Assembly: GCF_002165255.2 (NCBI RefSeq)
Contig: NZ_CP028561.1
Location: 248,001-312,000 of the forward strand
Reading direction: 5' to 3'
DNA: 64,000 nucleotides
Origin: Acinetobacter sp. WCHA45
GTDB taxonomy: Bacteria; Pseudomonadota; Gammaproteobacteria; Pseudomonadales; Moraxellaceae
Position 1 is the first letter of the stretch, and the number at the start of each line of letters is the position of its first letter. The notes below the pieces were generated by a model. That model ran no database searches. It saw only the letters and a list, made by a program, of their open reading frames with translations, and was not told where the DNA came from. The translations under genes were made by a program, and so were the position numbers. Positions 1-9,066 of this stretch are shown piece by piece.

Positions 1-813
1 GGTGGTTCAGGCAAACAGGCAAGATCGGTAATTGATGGTTTACAGGCTGATGTTGTGACATTGGCTTTGGCGAATGATATTGATGAAATTGCCAATGCAG
101 GTCTCATTCGTAAAGATTGGCAAAAACAATTTAAAAATAATTCTGCACCTTACACATCAACGGTTGTCTTCCTTGTGCGCAAAGGAAATCCGAAAAATAT
201 CCGTGATTGGAATGATCTCACCAAAGCGGGTGTCGAAATTATTACCCCAAATCCGAAAACAGTGGGTGCACCGCGTTGGATTTATTTATCTGCATGGAGC
301 TATGCCTTGAAACAACCCGGTGGTAATGATGCTAAAGCCCGTGATTTAGTGAAAAAATTATACCAAAATGTCAAAGTACTTGATTCGGGAGCGCGGGGTT
401 CTTTAACTACATTCGCTGAGCGAGGTATAGGCGATGTGTTACTGTCATGGGAAAATGAAGCTTTATTGGCGACCCAAGGTTTAGGTAAAGATAAATACGA
501 TATTGTTTATCCATCAATTTCGATTTTGGCTGAGCCTTCAGTTGCGATTGTAGATAAAACCGTGGATAAAGATGGTCATCGCAATTTAGCGCGCGGTTAT
601 TTAAATTTTCTTTATTCACCTTTAGGGCAGGAACTTGCAGCAAAACATTATTTCCGTCCACGTAATCCGCAAGTTGCAGCAAAATATGCAAAACAATTTC
701 CAAAGATCAAACTCTTCAGCATTAATGATGTATTTGGTGGATGGGCAAAAGCGCAAAAAACCCACTTTGTGAATGGTGCGATTTTTGATCAAATTTATGC
801 AGATAAACAGTAA
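1..813 (+). CDS. sbp: Periplasmic sulfate/thiosulfate-binding protein, 5' end outside the window
   Basis: This is the C-terminal 270 residues of an ABC importer substrate-binding protein that captures sulfate (or thiosulfate) in the periplasm for the CysTWA-type transporter. The frame is open from base 1, so the start codon and signal peptide lie upstream. The first residues read [14 protein letters not shown] and then [15 protein letters not shown], both characteristic of the Sbp/CysP family, and the rest covers the second lobe, ending QIYADKQ. Sbp and CysP cannot be told apart reliably from this part. No permease gene follows: a terminator and then the murein cluster come next, so this gene ends its own transcription unit. 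Confidence 0.93.
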   Translation, partial: GGSGKQARSVIDGLQADVVTLALANDIDEIANAGLIRKDWQKQFKNNSAPYTSTVVFLVRKGNPKNIRDWNDLTKAGVEIITPNPKTVGAPRWIYLSAWSYALKQPGGNDAKARDLVKKLYQNVKVLDSGARGSLTTFAERGIGDVLLSWENEALLATQGLGKDKYDIVYPSISILAEPSVAIVDKTVDKDGHRNLARGYLNFLYSPLGQELAAKHYFRPRNPQVAAKYAKQFPKIKLFSINDVFGGWAKAQKTHFVNGAIFDQIYADKQ

Positions 814-850
814 ATAAATTATATATAAAATTTGTGATTGGATATGGGAA

Positions 851-878
851 AGCAAATACACGGAGTATTTGCTTTTTT
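851..878 (+). terminator. Rho-independent terminator after sbp
   Basis: An 8-bp inverted repeat (gcaaatac / gtatttgc) with a short loop is followed directly by six T residues. It lies about 40 bases after the sbp stop codon and separates it from the rsmH cluster. Confidence 0.85.
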
Positions 879-1010
879 GTTGCATAAAAAATGATAAGAA
901 AACGGTTTTATCTATGAAAAGTTAAGAATTCTCTACAAAAAGTCGTTTGGTACTGGGATAAAACAAGGTGATAATGTGCAGTTACATTTTTAGCTATTGA
1001 TCCTATTGTT

Positions 1011-1934
1011 ATGTCGCATATTTCTGTCTTACTTCATGAAACCGTTGATGGCGTATTGGCAGGTCGCGATACTGGTATTTTTGTCGATGCAACGTTTGGT
1101 CGAGGAGGGCATACCAAGCTCTTACTTTCCAAATTGGATCAAAATGCGCGTGTTTACGCCTTTGATAAAGATCCTCAGGCACTTGAAGTTGCCGCACAAT
1201 TAGAACAAGAAGATTCGCGGTTTAAAATTATTCATGCCAGTTTTGCCGATATTCAGGCGGAATTAATAAATATTGGTATTACCGAAGTTGACGGCATTAT
1301 GGCCGATTTGGGTGTGTCTTCACCACAACTTGACCAAGCAGAACGTGGGTTTAGCTTTATGCAAGATGGCCCACTAGACATGCGTATGGATAATTCTCAA
1401 GGTTTAACTGCGGCGGAATGGTTACTTGAAATCGAAGAAGAAAAATTAGCCAATATTATTTTCCAATATGGCGAAGAGCGTTATAGCCGTCGTATTGCCA
1501 AAGCGATTAAATTGGCAGGTGAAATTACGACAACTGCTCAACTTGCAGAAATTGTCAAAGTTGCTCATCCGAAATGGGAAAAGCATAAACATCCTGCAAC
1601 GCGTACTTTCCAAGCGATTCGTATTGCAATTAACAAAGAGCTTGATGATATTGAAACGTTTTTACCGCAAGCTGTAGAATTGTTGAAAGTACAAGGACAG
1701 TTAGCTGTGATTAGCTTCCACTCTTTGGAAGATCGTTTGATTAAACAATTTATTCAAAAAGAATCAACTTTAGCGGAAGATCATGGTTGGGGAATGCCTC
1801 AAGCACAGGTTGATACGCGACGTTTAAAGAAAGTGTCTCGTATTCGTGCGAGTGAAGCAGAAGTAAAAGCAAATCCTCGTTCACGTAGTGCATGGTTACG
1901 TGTAGCAGAGCGTTTAGAGCAGAAAGGCAGATAA
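1011..1934 (+). CDS. rsmH: 16S rRNA (cytosine-1402 N4)-methyltransferase RsmH
   Basis: RsmH (MraW) methylates N4 of C1402 in the decoding centre of 16S rRNA with S-adenosylmethionine. At 307 residues it has the family's normal length. The SAM-binding signature DATFGRGGHT is at residues 26-35, and the family motif HPATRTFQAIRIAIN lies near residue 190. It is the first gene of the division and cell-wall cluster; mraZ, which precedes it in many bacteria, is absent. Its TAA overlaps the ftsL ATG by one base, implying translational coupling. The ATG at 1011 is the only start that gives the conserved N-terminus (HISVLLHETVDG). Confidence 0.97.
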   Translation: MSHISVLLHETVDGVLAGRDTGIFVDATFGRGGHTKLLLSKLDQNARVYAFDKDPQALEVAAQLEQEDSRFKIIHASFADIQAELINIGITEVDGIMADLGVSSPQLDQAERGFSFMQDGPLDMRMDNSQGLTAAEWLLEIEEEKLANIIFQYGEERYSRRIAKAIKLAGEITTTAQLAEIVKVAHPKWEKHKHPATRTFQAIRIAINKELDDIETFLPQAVELLKVQGQLAVISFHSLEDRLIKQFIQKESTLAEDHGWGMPQAQVDTRRLKKVSRIRASEAEVKANPRSRSAWLRVAERLEQKGR

Positions 1935-2272
1935 TGAATAAAAAGAATGATGATGAGATCATATCTAGCAGCAAGAAAGGACTGAAAAAAGTTGTAGTGT
2001 ATGCTGTGCTGATTGCGATGGTATTCACAAGCGCAATGATGGTGGTCTTTCAAGTGTTTGAATATCGTCATGATTATCGTGATTTAAGTGCTTATATGCG
2101 TGAAAGAGACGATCTGAATGCAGAATGGGGGCGCTTGCTGATTGAACAGCAAACGTTTGGTGCAACTGCGCAGATTGGCTCTCGTGCTGTTACACAATTG
2201 CGGATGTTTTCACCACCCGCAGCACAAACGGTTGTGATTTCTTTACCTATGACTTCAAAGCAAGACAAATAA
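1934..2272 (+). CDS. ftsL: Cell division protein FtsL
   Basis: A 112-residue bitopic inner-membrane protein that, with FtsB and FtsQ, connects early and late divisome parts and activates FtsWI. It has a short basic cytoplasmic tail, one membrane segment at about residues 20-40, then a heptad-like periplasmic stretch (around DLSAYMRERDDLNAEWGRLL) typical of the FtsL coiled coil. FtsL sequences diverge strongly; assignment rests on size, topology and position between rsmH and ftsI. The start used is the ATG that overlaps the rsmH stop; an in-frame upstream ATG at 1892 lies inside rsmH and would add 14 unrelated residues. Confidence 0.92.
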   Translation: MNKKNDDEIISSSKKGLKKVVVYAVLIAMVFTSAMMVVFQVFEYRHDYRDLSAYMRERDDLNAEWGRLLIEQQTFGATAQIGSRAVTQLRMFSPPAAQTVVISLPMTSKQDK

Positions 2273-2282
2273 GGCATGCTGT

Positions 2283-4112
2283 ATGGCAGATAAGCGAAGT
2301 AAACCAATACGAAAAAAACAGCAGTCTATTTCTGAAAGACCGACACTTGCTTTAGACATGTGGCGATTTTATTTGCTTTGGGGTACGGTATTGCTGTGCT
2401 TTATTGTATTGATTGCACGTGCATTTTATGTGCAAGTGGTCAATAAAGACTTTTTACAAAATAAAGCGAATGCCAATATTTTGCGTACGGAACGCCTAGA
2501 AGCAATGCGTGGTGTGATTAGTGATCGCCACGGAGTGCCTTTAGCGATTAGTACACCGATCATGAAAATTGTGATTGACCCAAGAGATTATTGGGAAACG
2601 AAACAGCAATTTGATGAAATCACAGCCGAATTAAAAAAAGATCCACATAACCGAAAATTAAAACGTCAATTACCTGATAAAAACTTGAATTTGGATGAGT
2701 TGGCAGATGCGGTTGGTGTAGACCGTGCTGATCTCAAAAAGCAAATGGAAGCTCGTCCACGCTCACGTTATTTGGTACTACAAAAAGAAATTCCACCACA
2801 GCAAGCTGACCTCATTACCAAGCGAAACTTTCAAGGGGTTTATGCTGAAAAGACGTATAAGCGTTACTATCCGCAACCACAGCCGAATGCACAAATTATT
2901 GGTTTAACCAATAGTGAAGGTGTTGGGGTTGAAGGTTTAGAGATGCAACTGAATAAACAGTTGTCAGGCGTCGATGGTGAACAAAAAATTATTCGGGATA
3001 AAAAAGGTAATCGTCTTAAAGTCTCAGAAGTGATTAAAGAAGTCGAGTCAGGTGAAAATGTCACGCTCAGTATCGACTCACGTTTGCAATATATTATGTA
3101 TCGTGAATTGACCGCTGCTGGTGTTGCAAATAATGCTCGTTCGGCAACCGCTATTGCTGTAGATGTAAAAACTGGTGAAATTTTAGCAATGACCAGTTGG
3201 CCGTCATATAACCCAAATGATAAAAATGGTTTAGCCAACAAAGATGCAATGCGTAACCGTGGTGCAATCGATATGTTCGAACCGGGTTCGACGATGAAGC
3301 CATTTACTGTTGCAGCTGCCTTGGAAAGTGGCAAATACACGCCAAACACAATCGTGAATACCTCACCAGGTTCAATGAAGTTGGGATGGCATACCATTCG
3401 TGATACACACAACTATGGTGCATTAACCCTGACAGGTATTATTGTTAAATCATCTAACGTGGGTTCAGCCAAACTTGCGTTATCGTTACCTAAAGATGCG
3501 ATTCCATCATTCTTCCGTCGTGTCGGTTTTGGGCATCGTTCTGATGTGAAATTTCCAGGCGAGAGCGCAGGGCTGTTGTATTCGGGTGATAAGTTGAACC
3601 CCTCTCAGTTGGGTACGATGGCGTATGGTTATGGCTTAAACGCAACCATTCTCCAAGTTGCACAAGGTTATGCGATGCTCGCAAACCATGGTGTGGAAAT
3701 GCCATTAAGTCTTAGAAAATTAGATCAAGCACCCCAAGGTAAGCAAGTTCTTGATCCTAAGATTGCAGATCAAGTGTTATTGATGCTTGAGCAAGTTACT
3801 ATGCCAGGTGGTACAGCTACACAGGCCAATATTCCTGGTTATCGTGTGGGTGGTAAAACAGGTACGGCACATAAATTACGAGCTGACCGTAAAGGTTATT
3901 CGAGTAATGAATATCGTGCCTTATTTGCTGGGATTGCTCCAGTGAGTGATCCTCGTCTGGCGATGATTGTCGTCGTTGAAAATCCTCAAGGTCGTTATTA
4001 TGGTGGTCTCGTTGCAGCGCCCGTTTTTGCGAGAATTATGCAAGAATCGCTACGATTACTGAATGTACCTTTAGATAAACCACTTGATACCTCTATAAAA
4101 TCCAATCCGTAG
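2283..4112 (+). CDS. ftsI: Peptidoglycan D,D-transpeptidase FtsI (PBP3)
   Basis: The septal class B penicillin-binding protein cross-links new peptidoglycan with FtsW during division. In this 609-residue protein a short basic tail is followed by a membrane anchor at about residues 28-50, the pedestal domain, and the transpeptidase domain. The three active-site motifs are intact: STMK at 336-339 (catalytic Ser336, the same number as in A. baumannii PBP3), SSN at 390-392 and KTG at 525-527. It follows ftsL by 10 bases and precedes murE by 7, so it is co-transcribed. It is a beta-lactam target; no motif looks altered. Confidence 0.97.
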   Translation: MADKRSKPIRKKQQSISERPTLALDMWRFYLLWGTVLLCFIVLIARAFYVQVVNKDFLQNKANANILRTERLEAMRGVISDRHGVPLAISTPIMKIVIDPRDYWETKQQFDEITAELKKDPHNRKLKRQLPDKNLNLDELADAVGVDRADLKKQMEARPRSRYLVLQKEIPPQQADLITKRNFQGVYAEKTYKRYYPQPQPNAQIIGLTNSEGVGVEGLEMQLNKQLSGVDGEQKIIRDKKGNRLKVSEVIKEVESGENVTLSIDSRLQYIMYRELTAAGVANNARSATAIAVDVKTGEILAMTSWPSYNPNDKNGLANKDAMRNRGAIDMFEPGSTMKPFTVAAALESGKYTPNTIVNTSPGSMKLGWHTIRDTHNYGALTLTGIIVKSSNVGSAKLALSLPKDAIPSFFRRVGFGHRSDVKFPGESAGLLYSGDKLNPSQLGTMAYGYGLNATILQVAQGYAMLANHGVEMPLSLRKLDQAPQGKQVLDPKIADQVLLMLEQVTMPGGTATQANIPGYRVGGKTGTAHKLRADRKGYSSNEYRALFAGIAPVSDPRLAMIVVVENPQGRYYGGLVAAPVFARIMQESLRLLNVPLDKPLDTSIKSNP

Positions 4113-4119
4113 GTAGATT

Positions 4120-5619
4120 ATGTCGATTAGTTTTCAGCAGATATATCCGATTCATATCGATGCGGCTTGGTTCACTCAGCCTTTTCAAGGCTTTTGTCTA
4201 GACAGCCGTAAGATTGAAGTTGGGCAGATTTTTATTGCTTTAAGTAGTTATAGCCAACCTGAAAAAACCCGTCAATTTGCACAAAATGCGCTGAATGCAG
4301 GGGCATTGGCGGTCATTAGTGAAACAAGTTTGGGGCTTGCGAACGAATGGGTTTGCCCTGAAGTACGTTTTCTTATGGGTGAATGGCAGCAGCAATATTT
4401 ACAAGCGGTCGATCCTGTAGAGTTATTACGTGGTATTGCAGTCACAGGTACCAATGGTAAAACCACGATTTCACGCTTAATTGCAGAGTTAATTAGTTCG
4501 CAAGGGCAAGGCTGTGCAGTGATGGGGACAACAGGCAATGGTATCTTGCCAAACTTGACCCCCTCAACCCACACCACTTTAGATGCGCTGCAATTACAGC
4601 AGGCATTGCATGATTACGCTAAACAAGGGGCTAATTTTGTTGCACTTGAGGCGAGTTCGCATGGTCTGGAACAAGGTCGTCTGAATGGTTGCGATCTTGA
4701 GATAGCAGTTTATAGTAATTTAAGTCGTGATCATTTGGATTATCACGGTACTTTAGAGGCTTATGCAGAAGCTAAGGCGCTATTATTTAAATTTACTACA
4801 TTAAAAGTCGTTGTGATTAACATCGACGATGCACATGCAAACGTGATGCTGGCTGCTGCGAAAGAAAATCCATCAAAACCGAAAGTTTTGACTTATTCTT
4901 TGACTCAAACTTCTGCGGATTATTATATTGATCATTTGCAATATCGCTTGAGTGGTGCAAGTTTTACATTGATTAGTCCAACAGGTAGATTTGCTGTGCA
5001 AAGCCCATTGCTTGGACATTTTAATGTAGAAAATTTATTAGCAAGCTTGATTGCAGCAGAATATGCTGGTTTTTCGCTTGCTGATTTAGTGCAGTTTGTT
5101 CCGCAACTTAAGGGTGCACCAGGACGAATGCAAGTCATTCAAGATGCGGATCGTCTATTTGTCGTTGATTATGCACATACACCTGATGCATTGATTCAGG
5201 TGTTAACCACGTTGAAACGTCATGTCACTGGACAATTATGGGCGGTATTTGGCTGCGGTGGTGATCGCGATCGCGGTAAGCGTCCTTTAATGACTCAGGC
5301 TGCGCTTGATCATGCTAATCCAGTAGTTCTCACCTCGGATAATCCACGAACTGAAAACCCTGAACAGATTTTTGCTGATATGAAGCAGGGAATTGATTTT
5401 GCAGAACACAGCGTACATGAAATTCATGATCGCCGTGAAGCGATTAAATTTGTGGTTGCTCAAGCTCAAGCTGGAGATATTGTCGTGATTGCTGGCAAAG
5501 GTCATGAAAACTATCAGGAAGTAGATGGCGTTCGTCACTGGTTTGATGATGTAGTCGAAGTGCAATCTGCGATTAATGCTCAGCCACATTCTGTAGATTC
5601 AGCTTATCCTGCACACTAA
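4120..5619 (+). CDS. murE: UDP-MurNAc-L-Ala-D-Glu:meso-diaminopimelate ligase MurE
   Basis: A cytoplasmic Mur ligase that adds the third residue of the stem peptide at the cost of ATP. The P-loop GTNGKTT is at 110-116, the lysine expected to be carbamylated is at about 219, and the DNPR motif at 407-410 marks specificity for meso-diaminopimelate rather than lysine, as expected for a Gram-negative. Length (499 aa) is normal. It sits between ftsI and murF in one operon. Confidence 0.97.
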   Translation: MSISFQQIYPIHIDAAWFTQPFQGFCLDSRKIEVGQIFIALSSYSQPEKTRQFAQNALNAGALAVISETSLGLANEWVCPEVRFLMGEWQQQYLQAVDPVELLRGIAVTGTNGKTTISRLIAELISSQGQGCAVMGTTGNGILPNLTPSTHTTLDALQLQQALHDYAKQGANFVALEASSHGLEQGRLNGCDLEIAVYSNLSRDHLDYHGTLEAYAEAKALLFKFTTLKVVVINIDDAHANVMLAAAKENPSKPKVLTYSLTQTSADYYIDHLQYRLSGASFTLISPTGRFAVQSPLLGHFNVENLLASLIAAEYAGFSLADLVQFVPQLKGAPGRMQVIQDADRLFVVDYAHTPDALIQVLTTLKRHVTGQLWAVFGCGGDRDRGKRPLMTQAALDHANPVVLTSDNPRTENPEQIFADMKQGIDFAEHSVHEIHDRREAIKFVVAQAQAGDIVVIAGKGHENYQEVDGVRHWFDDVVEVQSAINAQPHSVDSAYPAH

Positions 5620-5641
5620 GGTTAAAAGGTAAATAAAGCGT

Positions 5642-7051
5642 ATGCATACTTCAACAACCAGCACCGTTCCACTAGAACCTTGGACAGCAGAGCAATTACA
5701 ACAAGCGACTCAAGGTGGATGGCATAATCATAAGATTCCACAAAGCGAAATTAAACGTATTTTGACTGACTCTCGTCATGCTGAAGCTGGAGATGTTTTT
5801 CTTGCTTTAAAAGGTGAGCGCTTTGATGCTCATAATTTTGTAGCACAAGTGGCGACGCAAGGTTGTGAGATTGCCATCGTAGAGCGCCCAATTGATGCAG
5901 ATATTGCACAACTCGTCGTTAAAGATACACGTTTGGCTTTAGGGCATCTTGGAGCGTATCGCCGTCAGCAAAATCCACAGTTGAAAGTGATTGCTTTAAC
6001 AGGCAGTAGTGGTAAAACCACCACGAAAGAAATGTTGGGTAGTATTTTATCCCGTTTAGCACCAACCTTGATCACGCGTGGCAACCTGAATAATGATTTG
6101 GGTGTGCCGATGATGTTGCTGGAACTGCGTCAGGAGCATCAATATGCTGTGATGGAGTTGGGTGCCAGTCACCAAGGTGAAATTGATTACACCTCGAATC
6201 TGGTGCAGCCACATGTGGCGGGGATTTTGAATATTGGTACAGCGCATTTGGGTGAATTTGGTGGCCGTGAGGGCATTTGTCGCGCTAAATCAGAAATCTA
6301 TTCGCATATTTTGCCTGACGGAATATCGGTTGTTCCCGCTGATGATGATTTTACAGCGACTATTCGTGAAAATGCTCAAGCTCATTCAATGTTGAGTTTT
6401 GGTGATGGTGGCGATGTGTTTGCGACAGAGGTTGAATTACATCCTCAATCAGCAAAATTCAATTTACATACTCCACAGGGTATCCGTACAGTAGATCTAC
6501 CGTTTGCAGGTGCTCATAATGTGCAAAATGCAACTGCTGCAACAGCATTTGCCTTGGCAATTGGGATTGCGCTTGATGATGTTGTACAAGGCTTAGAACA
6601 AGCACAGGGTGCCAAAGGGCGTCTGAATTTTATTCAACACCAAAATCACTTATTCATTGATGATACTTATAATGCCAATCCAACTTCAATGCGTGCAGCA
6701 GCAGAAGTTCTTGCTCAACAAACGGGCATTAAAGTGATGGTAATCGGGGATATTGGTGAGCTTGGAAGTACAGCAGCGCAACAACATTATTTGTTGGGCC
6801 GAGATTTGGTTTCGATGCAAGGTATTCATTTTGTAGTTGCAGTGGGTGAATTCTCACCTGCCACTCAAGAAGGTGCAAGAAGCACACAATACGGTAAAAA
6901 ATTACAAGCTTTTCTGAATCAGGGGCAAGCTTTGTCATTTTTAATGAGTTTAGTAGAGACACATCAACCCCAGCACATGAGTTTCCTATTTAAAGGTTCT
7001 CGCTATACCCATATGGAAACGTTGATGGCTGACTTGATGGAGAAGATTTAA
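5642..7051 (+). CDS. murF: UDP-MurNAc-tripeptide:D-Ala-D-Ala ligase MurF
   Basis: MurF adds the D-Ala-D-Ala dipeptide to complete the cytoplasmic UDP-MurNAc-pentapeptide. The 469-residue protein has an N-terminal substrate domain, a central ATPase domain with P-loop GSSGKTT at 121-127, and a C-terminal Rossmann-like domain. The stop codon is followed immediately by the mraY ATG, so the two are probably translationally coupled. Confidence 0.96.
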   Translation: MHTSTTSTVPLEPWTAEQLQQATQGGWHNHKIPQSEIKRILTDSRHAEAGDVFLALKGERFDAHNFVAQVATQGCEIAIVERPIDADIAQLVVKDTRLALGHLGAYRRQQNPQLKVIALTGSSGKTTTKEMLGSILSRLAPTLITRGNLNNDLGVPMMLLELRQEHQYAVMELGASHQGEIDYTSNLVQPHVAGILNIGTAHLGEFGGREGICRAKSEIYSHILPDGISVVPADDDFTATIRENAQAHSMLSFGDGGDVFATEVELHPQSAKFNLHTPQGIRTVDLPFAGAHNVQNATAATAFALAIGIALDDVVQGLEQAQGAKGRLNFIQHQNHLFIDDTYNANPTSMRAAAEVLAQQTGIKVMVIGDIGELGSTAAQQHYLLGRDLVSMQGIHFVVAVGEFSPATQEGARSTQYGKKLQAFLNQGQALSFLMSLVETHQPQHMSFLFKGSRYTHMETLMADLMEKI

Positions 7052-8170
7052 ATGTTGTTATGGTTATTTGAACAATTGGCAGGCTATAACAGCTCTTTCC
7101 AAGTGGTTCGTTATTTAACATTACGCTCTTTGTTGAGTGTATTAACTGCTTTGACCATTGGCTTGGCTTTGGGGCCTGTGATGATCCGTAAATTACAAGC
7201 CTTAAAATATGGTCAGGCAGTAAGCTCATTTGCTCCTGAAAATCATGCGAAGAAGATGGGAACACCAACGATGGGCGGGATCTTAATTCTGCTCTCAATT
7301 GGTATTAGTACCTTATTATGGGCTGATTTATCAAACCCTTATGTTTGGATTGTATTGGGTGTTATGGTGGTCTTTGGTGCTGTTGGTTGGGCAGATGACT
7401 GGATTAAAGTTCGTTATAAAGATAATGCTGGTTTACCTGCACGTAAAAAATTCTTTTGGACTTCTGTGGCATCATTAGGTGCTGGTATTGCTTTATATCT
7501 AATTGCAAAGCAACAAGATAATCCAATGAATACTGCAAATATGCTAGATTTGCTGATTCCATTCTTTAAGAATCTCTCCATTCCACTTTCAGCGGTGCCG
7601 TTTGGTTTAGCATTTATTGTTTTCACTTATTTGGTGATTAATGGGGCGTCAAATGCAGTCAATCTGACGGATGGATTGGATGGATTGGCAATTATGCCAA
7701 TTGTCATGGTTGCAGCAGGTTTGGGTGTATTTGCCTATTTATCAGGTGATATTCGGTTTGCCAATTATTTGCATATTTCCTATGTAAAATATACCTCTGA
7801 ACTGGTGGTGGTGTGTTCAGCCATGGTTGGCGCAGGTTTGGCTTTCCTTTGGTATAATGCGCATCCTGCTCAAGTATTCATGGGTGATGTCGGGGCTTTG
7901 GCACTTGGTGCGATGCTAGGTACAATTGCTGTTATGGTCCGCCAAGAAATCGTTTTTGCGATTATGGGTGGTGTCTTTGTAATGGAAGCCGTTTCTGTGT
8001 TTTTACAAATTGGTTCATTACGAATGCGGAATAAGCGCGTTTTCTTGATGGCACCTTTACACCATCATTATGAAAAACAAGGTTGGAAGGAAACACAGGT
8101 TGTTATTCGTTTTTGGATTATTACCATTTTCCTTGTTGTGTTAGGCTTAATGACCTTAAAGTTGCGTTAA
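7052..8170 (+). CDS. mraY: Phospho-MurNAc-pentapeptide translocase MraY
   Basis: This polytopic inner-membrane enzyme transfers phospho-MurNAc-pentapeptide to undecaprenyl phosphate, forming lipid I. It has 372 residues and about ten hydrophobic segments. Conserved acidic residues are visible: the Asp pair at 115-116 (GWADDW), and Asp207/Asp210 in NLTDGLDG; a histidine-rich loop ([12 protein letters not shown]) lies near the C-terminus. It is the last gene of the cluster here and is followed by a strong terminator, so murD, ftsW, murG, murC, ddl and ftsQAZ must be elsewhere. Confidence 0.97.
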   Translation: MLLWLFEQLAGYNSSFQVVRYLTLRSLLSVLTALTIGLALGPVMIRKLQALKYGQAVSSFAPENHAKKMGTPTMGGILILLSIGISTLLWADLSNPYVWIVLGVMVVFGAVGWADDWIKVRYKDNAGLPARKKFFWTSVASLGAGIALYLIAKQQDNPMNTANMLDLLIPFFKNLSIPLSAVPFGLAFIVFTYLVINGASNAVNLTDGLDGLAIMPIVMVAAGLGVFAYLSGDIRFANYLHISYVKYTSELVVVCSAMVGAGLAFLWYNAHPAQVFMGDVGALALGAMLGTIAVMVRQEIVFAIMGGVFVMEAVSVFLQIGSLRMRNKRVFLMAPLHHHYEKQGWKETQVVIRFWIITIFLVVLGLMTLKLR

Positions 8171-8180
8171 ACCATGATTC

Positions 8181-8211
8181 AAAAAGAAGCTGGTGATCAC
8201 CAGCTTTTTTT
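8181..8211 (+). terminator. Rho-independent terminator after mraY
   Basis: A perfect 18-base palindrome (agctggtgatcaccagct) is followed by a run of seven T, 17 bases after the mraY stop. It closes the murein gene cluster just before rlmA. Confidence 0.88.
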
Positions 8212-8228
8212 ATGTTTGGAGAAAATAG

Positions 8229-9047
8229 ATGAATTTATTGATGTGTCCTGTTTGTCGCCAATCATTGAATTTGGTTGAGCGTTCTTGGCGTTGTGAAAAA
8301 GGCCATCATTATGATGTCGCCAAACAAGGTTATGTCAATCTGCATGTCGTACAACATAAGCATAGTAAGACACCAGGGGATACTGCAGAGTCGGTATTGG
8401 CTCGTCGTGAATTTTTGCAAACAGGTGCTTATCAGCCGTTACAGCAGGCGATTGTTGAACTGTTGCAGCGGCTCAGGCCGAAAACTATTTTAGATATTGG
8501 TTGTGGTGAAGGTTATTACACCAGTGCGATGCAAGCGCATACTCAACACTGTATAGGTGTGGACATTGCTAAAACAGCTGTACAACGAGCTGCAAAACTC
8601 AACTCCAAAGTCACTTGGGTTGTTGGGACGGGTGCAACATTGCTCGTACAGGATCATTCAATCGACGTGTGTACTAGTTTATTTAGTCCAATTCCACAAG
8701 AAGAGATTACACGTGTTCTTCAAGAGAATGGTCATCTGATTGTGGTGACACCTGCACCTCGACATCTCTATAGGTTGCGTGAAGCTTTATTTGAGCAAGT
8801 AAATTTACACGAACCAGAAAAATTTTTAGAACAGCTAGATGGTCAATTTGAATTGCAGCAACAACAGCTTGTCGAGAGTGCAATCGAGTTAGATCAACAA
8901 GCGCTAAAAAATTTGATTGCTATGACACCTTATGCTTATAAAGCGAATCCTGAACGAAGAATGATTTTAGAACAAGAACAGCATTTCTTAGTGACAGCCG
9001 CTTTTCAAATTTATGTATTCCAAAAAAGAAAGAAGCCATCAATTTGA
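8229..9047 (+). CDS. rlmA: 23S rRNA (guanine-N1)-methyltransferase RlmA
   Basis: A class I SAM-dependent methyltransferase of the RlmA family, which methylates a guanine in 23S rRNA helix 35 (G745 in E. coli). The N-terminal zinc-binding knuckle is seen as Cys6, Cys9, Cys22 and His26, followed by the SAM motif ILDIGCGEGYYTSAM near residue 90. Length is 272 aa, close to the E. coli protein. It is a single gene between the mraY terminator and a convergent terminator shared with mrcA. The exact target base (G745 or G748) cannot be decided from sequence; RlmAI is the Gram-negative type. Confidence 0.92.
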   Translation: MNLLMCPVCRQSLNLVERSWRCEKGHHYDVAKQGYVNLHVVQHKHSKTPGDTAESVLARREFLQTGAYQPLQQAIVELLQRLRPKTILDIGCGEGYYTSAMQAHTQHCIGVDIAKTAVQRAAKLNSKVTWVVGTGATLLVQDHSIDVCTSLFSPIPQEEITRVLQENGHLIVVTPAPRHLYRLREALFEQVNLHEPEKFLEQLDGQFELQQQQLVESAIELDQQALKNLIAMTPYAYKANPERRMILEQEQHFLVTAAFQIYVFQKRKKPSI

Positions 9048-9058
9048 TGGCTTCTTTT
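9029..9058. terminator. Bidirectional terminator between rlmA and mrcA
   Basis: Inverted repeat agaagccatcaa / ttgatggcttct is flanked by A-rich sequence on the left and T-rich sequence on the right, so it can end transcription from both sides. The rlmA stop codon lies within the stem. Confidence 0.85.
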
Positions 9059-9066
9059 AAATTTAC

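Noticed and set aside
2867-3412. 181-codon minus-strand frame antisense to ftsI
   Set aside because: Lies wholly inside ftsI, whose active-site motifs are complete; no family resemblance and no ribosome-binding site.
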